DNA from: Anaeramoeba flamelloides
Lineage: Eukaryota > Metamonada > Anaeramoebidae
Reading direction: 5' to 3'
NCBI GenBank assembly: GCA_027625915.1
Contig: JANTQA010000010.1
Location: 1,860,001 to 1,924,000, forward strand
DNA: 64,000 nucleotides
The notes beneath the pieces were generated by a model that was not told the DNA's origin, did no database searches, and saw only the letters and a list, made by a program, of their open reading frames with translations. Position 1 is the first letter of the stretch. Each line of letters begins with the position of its first letter. Positions 56,501 through 64,000 of this stretch are shown in pieces. A program made the translations under genes and the position numbers.

Positions 56501-59500
56501 ATTCGAGAAAAATTTTAAAAAAAGGTTGTGATATTGCGAAATATGAGTGAATCAAATAAACTAAATTCCAAAAATTTGGACACAGCTAAAACAATTGAAA
56601 GAATTTCAATATTCCACTTTATATTCAATTTGGAAATAATTTTGATTTTACAAACTATTTCATTTTTTGTCTTTTTTGTTTTTGTTTTCATTTCCTTTTT
56701 TCCAGTTACGTAATCTGTTTCGTTAGATCTGGAAATTTTTTTTTGATGGTTGATAGAAGGTTAGTGTTGAGGTTAGCTAAATAGAAAAAGTACATACAAT
56801 TTGTCAATTATCTTATCATTTGATAGATCAACAATTATCTGTGAAATTTCAACAAATTAACCAATTAATTTTTTGTTCTGCTAGTTTCATTATTTTGGAC
56901 ACACCGATTTTTATTTTTTCGTTTTATATTTTTTTTCTTTTATTTGGATTAAAATGATTACTTATAAAATCATTAATACTGGGTAACTTAATTGTGGTTT
57001 TATATTAGGTTTGGAAAAATATAATAAATTGAGTTTGTTATTTTGGCTATTTTGGATTTTGGGTGTGTCCAAATTTTTGGAATGGGATTTAGTTTGGACA
57101 TGGCTTTTTAAAACTTTTATTCCTCACTTTTTTAAAACAACCTTAATTTGTATTTGAGAAATTTTGAAATAAAAAAAAGATTCCAGCATCGCATATCCGC
57201 ATACCAAAATTGGAAAAAAAAAAACAAATGAAATTTTGAGCCATTAAATTTATAAACTTTTCTCCACTGTGATAAGTCTAAATTTTTCATTGAAAATTAA
57301 ACACCATTCCAAAAATTTGGACTAGCTCACAATTAAAAATAGGTAAAAAAAATATCAATTTTTTGGATTTATTGTTAGGGATTAAATGTTGGAAACACTT
57401 ATTCTGGTAAAGAGTGAATTTTGAATTGACAAAATTTGTGTCTTCTAATTCAAAGAGCGTCTAGATAGGAACAGTCATTAGAAGAATTTGAAACATAAAT
57501 TCGTTTTCTAAAAATTTTTTGTATTTTCCCAAAACATAATATTGAATTACGTTTAATTTATCCAGTATACATATTTTTATATGTAATCATTTTTATCTAA
57601 AAAAGAAAAGAAAAATATAACTAAAAAATGAAAATTAATGTGTTCAAAATGATGAAATGAATAGAAAAAAAAGAATTGTATTGCTAAATTTGTTGAAATT
57701 CCACCAACAATTATCGATCGATCAAACGGTCAGATATCATCAACTAATTTTATGTACTTTTTCTATTTAACTAACCTCAACTTTAACCTTAATATCAGCC
57801 ATCAAAAAAAAATTTTCGATCCAAGAAATGAAACTTTTACTTAACTGGAAAAAAAAAATAAAAAAAAAACAGAAAAGATCAAAAAATGATACAAAAATGT
57901 TGTTAAGGGTATAGTCTCTATTAATTTTTTTTTTGACAAAGAACTAAATAAGGAATCCTTATCTTGAAATATGTTTAAAATTGAAAATAGACAGGTTTTT
58001 TCAATGTTAGAACTTTTAGTTCTTGTTTTTTTTAATATTTTACAATTCTGTCAAAAAAGTGACTTTTACAAATTTTTTTTTTAAAAAATATCTTTAACGG
58101 ATGAGAATTTTTTGATTAATTTTGGATTTAATTATTTTCTCAAAAATAATATTTATTCTCATTTTGAAAAACGAAAAAATAATTTAAAACTAGTGAATAT
58201 TATCTCTTTCACTTCTGTTCATCCAACTTGACCCTATAAAGAACTCAATTTGTTTTATCAATAATTACATTTTAAAAAAATAGTTCTTATTCTTTTCTTT
58301 TCTTTTTTTTGACTCTGACAAAAACTTTTGGAATGATAATTTGGGAACCCTTAAAAAAACTTCAAATTCAACAAAAACTAAAGAGTGTAAACTCAAAGAG
58401 TAGATTCATGAAAAAAAGAATGGTACAAGAAAGAAAGAAAATCTTTTTTTTTGAGTAAAGCATATATTGTATATTTTTTTTGAATCAAACTGTTTTTTCA
58501 TGCAAATCCAAAAAAACCTTTTCAGGTTTATTTTTCAAACTATTTTTTGTAGGTCTTTCACAAACACAACAAAGTTTTGCTTTCTTGCTCATATTTTTTT
58601 TTATTTTTTATATTTTTGCGAAAAGTTGAAAAAAAGCAACTTTCAAAAAAGTAAAAAAAGGAAAAATTTTTTATTTCTATAAAAACAATAATTAAATTTA
58701 ATGAATGTCATTTATCGAGATTCCATTACTATACAAAGTAGTTTTTCACTTTGATTTCAAATATAAGTAATTGGCAAAAAAATTTTTAAATCTCTATTAA
58801 ATTTACCTAAAAAAATTTAATAGAGACTAGTCCCTTAAAATCAAAACTATTTCCAAATTGAATGAAATTGTAGTGTTGTTATTCTTTGAACTGTTTTAAC
58901 TATTCCCAAAATTTTGGAATTGTGTTTATTGTTACTGTGAATGGTTAAATTAGAGAATCATTGAATCTGGTAATGGGGGAATTTTGAAGTTACTAAATTT
59001 GTAACTTACAATTCAAAGAGCTTCTAAAATAGACACAGTCATTAGAAGTATTTGAGACTTAATTTAGATTCCCGAAAGGAAAAATAAACAAGTAAAAAAA
59101 AGAAGAATAGAAAAATTCTAAAAAAAGAAAAAATAAAGAAATGTAAAAAAAAAGAAGAAAAAAATGAAAAAGTAAAGAATAATTGATGTGAGAAACTCTA
59201 AAGTCTTTTGATTCAAATTAATGTGTGTGGGTGATTAGTGGATGATTTAGTTTTGAGCTCTTTTTCCTAATAGTGTGTTGAGTCATATTGGTTAAAGGTA
59301 TTCTATTGTAATATCATAGATGTCTTTTCTGTTCATTTTCCTCGATAATTCATCTGTATCCTCTTTGACTATTATATTGAAGCCAAAGTTTTTGTTTTTT
59401 TTGAGTTGTTTTTTCCATTGTTTTCTAGTTTTCTCATATCTTTTACAGCCCCATATGAAGTGGTCTAAGCCACATTTCAAAATTAGTGGCAAAATTTATT

Positions 59501-61461
59501 ATTATTATTTTTTTCTTTTTTCATTTGTCTTTCAAAAAATAAAGTGATGACACTATATTTTTATTAATCAATCTATATTGGTTATTATCTCTAAACACTT
59601 TAGTAAAATACATTATTATTCAAAAAAAAAACAATTAAACAAATTTTTGGGAATTTAAGTAAAAGGGCACTTAGAGTGTAATTTACACTTCCTCCTCAAT
59701 AAAAAATAAAAAAAAAAAATTAAAAAATTTTTTCTGATGAAAAATCTGCCATTATTTTTGAAATTAAGCATACATCATAAACTTTCTTTTTACAGTATGT
59801 ACATATTTTGGAGTTCTCCTCCTTTCTCCCCATCTGTTTGTGTATCCATTCAAAACGGTATATAATTTTTTCAGTTTTAATGCGGTTAATGATGATTTCT
59901 CGTTTTTAGTATGGCAGTTTTTCCTTGAATTTTTCTGGGAATCGGGCTGATTTTGAGGTATTTTTTCAGTTTTCAGTTTTCTTCACCTTGGTACGAGTGC
60001 ACTTTAGCTCGTATTGTTTTGATATGATTCTCATCATGGAGTTTATTTTTTTTGATCTCGTCTTTTTCCATATTATCCCAGTCAATGTTCTCTATTTCAA
60101 CCATTTTCAGGTATTCGGCTATGTGATCCAATTTTATGGTGTTGCAATTTCTTTATGAAATTGGCCTTCCTCTTTAAGATCATAAAATTTGAAATTTAGT
60201 TTCGTAGTTCAAAAGTTTTCCATTTCTTTTGTAATATTTATTATGTTAAAGACCAAATTTGATTGAAATTATTCTTTTTGTTGTTTTCTTCTTATACAAT
60301 ATTCAAATTTTAGATTTTAGATTTTTTTGTTTTATACTTGTTCAGTTTTCACCAATTGAGTACCTAGTTGCTCTAAAACAATTTGTGAACAAATTACCTC
60401 AAAAGTATTTTAAAAATCTGAATTTTTTATTTTTTTTTTCCCCTAATAGATTTTTATTATGAGGACGGACTTCTTATTTAGAAATTTTGATAAGAGTTAT
60501 CGAGAGACTGTTTTTTTTTTTTTTTAAATTCTTATTTTTATTAGAAAATTTACCCATTTTCTAATTAAAATAATTATTAAAAAAAAAAAACTAATAATTT
60601 CCTTTAAATTTTCCTGCTTTTTTCTGAAAAATGCTATCTATTTTATTACGAAACAGAAAATCCATTAAAACTTGACACGAAAAGATGATTTGTAGTTTGA
60701 TTATCTTAAAATGATATTAATTATTAAAAATTTTTAAATAATAATTTCTACTCAAAAAAATCTTTATAACAAGATGGGATGAATTTTGCTATTTTCTTCA
60801 ATGAATGAATAAATAAATAAAAATCCTATATTCCAAAATAAATACATTTTCTTAAATGATTAAATATTTCTATTGTTGTTATTAATGTTGTTGCTGTTAT
60901 GATTATTGCTAAATGAATATTTATATGTCTATAATTTGATCTTTATACTCTTAAATTTATTTTTCATAAATATTTTTAGGTTGCATGGTATATGAAATGT
61001 TAACAGGCTTTCCGCCATTTACTGGGGCAAATATCGAAGAAACATTAGAAAATGTAATAAATTATAAAACTTCGCTTGAAAATCCAAAGGATGATAAAAC
61101 AGATGAAGAAATCCTTTCCCCTGATGCTTGGGATTTTGTTAGGCAATTAATCAATAAATCAAGTAAAAGGTTGGGAAGCAAAGGAATCGAAGAAATTAAA
61201 AAGCATCCCTTTTTTAAAGGAATTGAATGGGAAAATTTGCACATTTCTACACCGCCGTTTATACCAAAAGTCGAAGACGACTTGGATATTTCTTATTTTG
61301 ACACAAGTTATTTTGATGAAGATGAAGTCGAATTGGAACAACCAGAATCATTAAATATTACTGAAAAGGTTAATGATTATCGAGATAATCGATTTTCGGG
61401 ATTCACTTTTAAAAAATATGACATGAAGCAAGGTGGTACTCAAGATATTTATAAAAAATAA
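53503..61461 (+). CDS. NDR-family AGC protein kinase, three exons
   Basis: Exons are 53503-54365, 54607-54908 and 60980-61461. Introns are 241 bp (GTAACA..TTGAAG) and 6071 bp (GTAAAC..TTTTTAG), phases 2 and 1, giving 548 aa. The N-terminus is a Lys/Glu repeat (to ~80). SPETMKRAQIYKEYVRQSY to FLRKKRTKM (~85-155) matches the NDR MOB-binding N-terminal region. The kinase domain runs from ~165: IGQGGYGDV, VALK Lys, HRDLKPEN, DFG. After DFG is the Lys/Arg-rich insert typical of NDR kinases (auto-inhibitory), then the activation segment FFTVVGSPEYIPPE, where Thr replaces the Ser of human FSTVGTPDYIAPE. Exon 3 has GCMVYEMLTGFPPF, HPFFKGIEWE and the hydrophobic motif FSGFTFKKY with its phosphoacceptor Thr. 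NDR kinases work with MOB proteins under Ste20 kinases in morphogenesis and division. All catalytic residues are present. Confidence 0.92.
54420..54550. repeat. CATTTATCAT/CATTTCTCAT tandem repeat in kinase intron 1
   Basis: About eleven 9-10-base units. They are flanked by two copies of CTTTGTCCTTCTTCCTTTAC, so the block also shows a longer duplicated unit. Confidence 0.8.
55321..56140. mobile_element. TIR element, family J, with subterminal TTATAACA repeats, split by element I
   Basis: Ends are ATCCCCTAATAAAAAAA and TTTTTTTATTAGGGAT, inverted. Inside the right half (55993-56120) lie about eight copies of TTATAAC or its complement; the left end has two more. Element I (55384-55958) occupies the middle. 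All lies in kinase intron 2. Confidence 0.6.
55384..55958 (-). mobile_element. TIR element, family I, copy 2 (nested in J)
   Basis: Ends are TATGTCCTTAATAAAATTAA and GGGTCGTAGGGACATA. It is the reverse complement of 10924-11497 with high similarity over long blocks. Confidence 0.65.
56559..57089 (-). mobile_element. TIR element, family C, copy 5 (reverse)
   Basis: Ends are AACTAAATTCCAAAAATTTG and CCAAATTTTTGGAATGGGAT with TA on both sides. 531 bp. Located in kinase intron 2. Confidence 0.7.
57300..58926 (+). mobile_element. TIR element, family C, copy 6, carrying two insertions
   Basis: Ends are AACACCATTCCAAAAATTTG and AAAATTTTGGAATTGTGTT, TA on both sides. The family length is ~540 bp; this copy is ~1630 bp because element D (57908-58834) and a ~190-bp repeat R (about 57367-57560) lie inside it. 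Repeat R also occurs next to it at about 58930-59065 and at 62240-62385. Confidence 0.65.
57908..58834. mobile_element. TIR element, family D, with TTAA flanks (nested in C)
   Basis: Inverted ends GGGTATAGTCTCTATTAA and TTAATAGAGACTAGTCCC, with TTAA on both sides (57904-57907, 58835-58838). The uninterrupted family C copies show the pre-insertion site (TTTGTAAAATCAAA). A TTAA duplication is the piggyBac habit, but no transposase is encoded. Several short frames inside are not genes. Confidence 0.65.
59290..60180 (-). mobile_element. LINE reverse-transcriptase C-terminal remnant, split by a second LINE end
   Basis: Minus-strand coding pieces are readable. From ~60165: KLDHIAEYLKMVEIENIDWD and DEIKKNKLHDENHIKTIRAK. 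From ~59895: EKIIYRFEWIHKQMG and KICTYCKKKVYDVCLI. From 59483: LILKCGLDHFIWGCKRYEKT. Together the last two give a CxxC...HxxxxC finger typical of non-LTR C-termini. A stop near 60000 and a frame change near 59900 show it is dead. The finger is interrupted at the CLI/LIL point by ~230 bp carrying the LINE-A 3' end. All lies in kinase intron 2, antisense to the host gene. Confidence 0.7.
59500..59740 (+). mobile_element. LINE-A 3' end inserted in the older LINE
   Basis: It carries TAAAAGGGCACTTAGAGTGT, AATTTACACTTCCTCCTC and AATAAAAAATAAAAAAAAAA, the LINE-A terminus and tail. Diverged direct repeats (TTTCAAAATTAG on the left, TTTTGAAATTAAG on the right) may be its target-site duplication. Confidence 0.55.
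60181..60979. other. Remainder of kinase intron 2
   Basis: AT-rich with T and A tracts. It ends in a clean TATTTTTAG acceptor. No coding or repeat family recognised. Confidence 0.45.
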
Positions 61462-62676
61462 AGAATAAATTTTATTATAATATTTAACTTTAATTTGTAA
61501 ATTTTAATTGTTGTTAGATTCTTTGTTATTATTCAAATTTAATTTAAACAATAGAGTGTTTGGCAATAGCGTGGATAACCACTAGATAAACAAGAAATGC
61601 ACGATGGTAATATTTTAAAATCGTGATTAACCCAACTTTGTTATAGAAAATTAGAAAATCACGACAATCCACAAGTTAAGTTTAATTCACAAAACAGTGA
61701 AAATAATATAAATTGGTTTTTTTTTTAATAAAATTCGTTTTACTTTTCAATTTTTTTCTATAACTTTACATATTAAAATTCCACATAAATACTATGATCA
61801 AATAATTAATAGCCCATTCAAAAAATGAGCCAGGATCTCTCATCGAAAAGTTTTTCAAAAATGTGGTCATTGACTCCACAAATTAAATAAACTACAAGAA
61901 GAAGAGAAAATTTCATTCATTTGTGGTGATCTTTTTAACAAACTTTTTTTCAGCTCCTATTAGAGTTTTTCATTGAAATGTAAAACTACGAATCGAGGAA
62001 TCAGAACAAATCAAATAAATAATCAGTTAAATTTGTGATTGTGTGTTTAGGTTGTTTGGTAAACTTTTGAAACGTTATCTATCTCTTATATACATGGATA
62101 GAGTAAAGAAAATGATTTTATTTGATTTTGATTCGATAAAAAACTTATTGAGGATATGCTGAATCCAAAGTATTTTTGTTCATATCGATAAATTCTAAAA
62201 AAAAAAAAAATTGTCTGGAATCTTTAGTAGATATTATTTATTATGAAGTGTTCAGTATTAAATCAACTTTATTTGTTAAAGAGAAAATTTTGAAGTAATT
62301 AAATTTGTAACTCCACGTTCAGAAGATGATTAAACACATTCCTTACAAGTATTTTTAAATTTAACCCAGTTTTCGAAAAAAAAAATTGGTTAATATAAAG
62401 AATCTTTAAAAAAATGGAGATGAAAAAAAAAAAAGTAAAAAAGACAAAAATTGACAAGAAAGATGTTTATATTTATTATAATATGGTTGAAATGGTTCTG
62501 TATAGCGGGTATGGTATTTTTTTTTTTTTCTTGATTTTATTTAACAAATCGGAAACTTTTGATTTTTGCTGGATGATAACACAAATAAAAAGTATTTTAA
62601 AACTTTAAAGAGAAAAATAATAAAGAAAAAATGAAGAATTAATAATATACAAATAAAAAGGTTCAAAAAAAAAGTA
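61462..62676. other. Non-genic stretch downstream of the kinase
   Basis: Apart from repeat R at about 62240-62385, nothing recognised. The frame at 62414-62608 is Lys-rich at the start and then crosses a T tract. Confidence 0.4.
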
Positions 62677-62869
62677 CAGTCAGTTCCACTTTTAAGGCAC
62701 AAACTTTCAACGAAATTTAAGGCACAAAAAAATCTCAAACAAAGGCACAAAATTTTGATTCTAGTAAAATAAATTGTAAAAAAAAATTATAAATTTTGTG
62801 CCTTAATTTGAGATTTTTTTGTGCCTTAAATTTCCTTGAAAGTTTGTACCTTAAATTTCAAGCTGGCTA
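62677..62869. mobile_element. Palindromic MITE-1, copy h (most diverged)
   Basis: CAGTCAGTTCCACTTTTAAG at the left; the right arm has decayed to TTTCAAGCTGGCTA. TA flanks both sides. Located 1.2 kb downstream of the kinase. Confidence 0.7.
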
Positions 62870-62889
62870 TAATTAATAGACCCATCTTA

Positions 62890-63350
62890 TTTTTTTTTTT
62901 TCGGTTGGTTATTAACATTCAAATATTAAATGCATTAATATAGTTTACCGTTATTTCTCATCTTTACAAATATTTTCAAACAAATAAAATTAATTCAAAA
63001 TAATAATTACAACGGAAAAGAAACAATAATGGTCTTATCAAATTATTGATTTTGATACTAATTTTTCATTGTTAATACTCTCAATATTTGAAAAGGGGTA
63101 TTGTTTAATCTTTTAAATTTCAGAAATTTACTAATTATATGAAAATGAAATAGAGGATCATTTTTTTTAAGATCCCGAAAAGATTTAATATTTGATTTCT
63201 TTAGTTAATTGTGAAATAAAAACTTTAAATTATTTAAATTCTTGGATTAATTCATACTTTACTGGAATTTATAAAATAAACAGGAACTTACAAATTCTTA
63301 TTAAAAAAACAGAATTATAAATCGAAAATATGATAATTTCGGTTAATAAA
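62890..63350. mobile_element. Family P element, internal fragment
   Basis: It aligns with the middle of 42449-43683: ATTAAATGCATTAATATAG, TTTTCAAACAAATAAAATTA and ATTTGATTTCTTTAGTTAAT. Neither terminus is present. Confidence 0.45.
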
Positions 63351-63399
63351 AAGAAATTTAAATTCGAAAAGAAATTAGGAAATTTATATCTCCCTAATT

Positions 63400-63972
63400 T
63401 GGAAAAATTAACAAAATTAATCAAAGAATAAATATGAAAATCAATTGGAATTCAAAAGATATTATTGAAAGAAAAAAAGAAATATATAAATATAAATATA
63501 ATGAGTTGTTGAATTCTACCAGTCTGGAGGTTCAAAAATATTTTTTAATAATAAAATATCAAAACATTTTTTTAAAATCCAATGATATTTAAGTTAAACA
63601 TCAAGTTCAACAATTCTAAAATTCAGAACATTTACTAACTGCTTACATAGATACTACTATGTACCAAATAAAAATTCCAATAAATTTTGTCCTTTATGTT
63701 TAAAGTATAAACAGAAGGAAATTATAGAAAATATTGATCACTTTTTTATAAGTCTGTCATTCCTATGAAAAAAATCGATTAATTTTTCAAAATAAATGAA
63801 AAGAAATAAATCTTAATGAAATAATTTTCAACCATGATACACTGTGAAATTGTTTTCATTAATTAAAAATTATATTTCTATGATTTCACCCTTAAATTTA
63901 ATTTCAGAAATTTAAGTCCAAGGGCAACTAGAGTGTAATTTACACTTCTTCAATAAAAATAAAAAAAAAAAT
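63400..63972 (+). mobile_element. LINE-A 3'-terminal fragment with zinc-finger remnant
   Basis: The plus-strand frame at ~63655-63765 reads YYYVPNKNSNKFCPLCLKY, IENIDHFFISLSFL and then a stop. This is a CxxC...HF reverse-transcriptase C-terminal finger whose last Cys has become Ser. The 3' end AGGGCAACTAGAGTGTAATT, ACACTTCTTCAATAAAAAT and an A run close the element at 63972. It links the LINE-A terminus seen elsewhere to a coding remnant. Confidence 0.65.
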
Positions 63973-64000
63973 ATTTGATATATTTTATTGTCTTTTTAAA

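Overview
This is a very AT-rich nuclear window from a free-living-type unicellular eukaryote. The eukaryotic signs are spliceosomal GT-AG introns, ribosomal protein eS25, a Lung-7TM (GOST) membrane protein, an NDR-family kinase, a PP2A leucine carboxyl methyltransferase, a WASP-type WH1/CRIB protein and a B-box zinc-finger protein. Asn/Gln/Lys homopolymers in proteins, the standard code and the gene set point to an amoeboid or excavate protist. Anaeramoeba-like metamonads or an AT-rich amoebozoan are candidates, but the sequence does not settle this.

Layout. 0-4 kb: LINE 3' ends and a small perfect-TIR MITE. 4.05-10.4 kb (+): an MTHFR-like gene whose two exons are separated by a 4.5 kb intron full of transposon debris. 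10.4-14.3 kb: DNA-transposon and LINE remnants. 14.3-16.2 kb (-): an N/Q-rich low-complexity protein. 17-21 kb: TIR elements, palindromic MITEs and a 72-base poly(A). 21.9-24.3 kb (+): a B-box/coiled-coil protein fused to a class I glutamine-amidotransferase-like domain. 24.65-27.6 kb: a tRNA-derived SINE with a 16-bp target-site duplication and TIR elements. 27.9-28.95 kb (-): LCMT1. 31.6 kb (-): a small two-TM protein. 32-35.3 kb: nested elements. 36.1-37.6 kb (-): a two-exon GPR107-like seven-TM protein. 38.8-39.4 kb (+): a WH1-CRIB protein without a VCA tail. 40-46.5 kb: nested elements, a MITE cluster and an (AC)n array. 48.4-48.9 kb (+): eS25 with one intron. 50.8-53.2 kb: TIR elements beside (TA)n arrays. 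53.5-61.5 kb (+): an NDR-family kinase in three exons with a 6.1 kb transposon-laden second intron. 62.7-64 kb: a MITE and a LINE 3' end.

The genes are unlinked housekeeping and signalling genes, not an operon. LCMT1 (PP2A methylation), the NDR kinase and the WH1-CRIB protein would act in phosphatase/kinase and Rho-GTPase/actin signalling. The most unusual items are the MTHFR-like protein, which keeps its SAM-regulatory half but has lost several catalytic-barrel motifs; the B-box/amidotransferase-like fusion; the VCA-less WH1-CRIB protein; and a dense, repeatedly nested population of at least a dozen non-autonomous TIR families that fill both intergenic DNA and the two giant introns.
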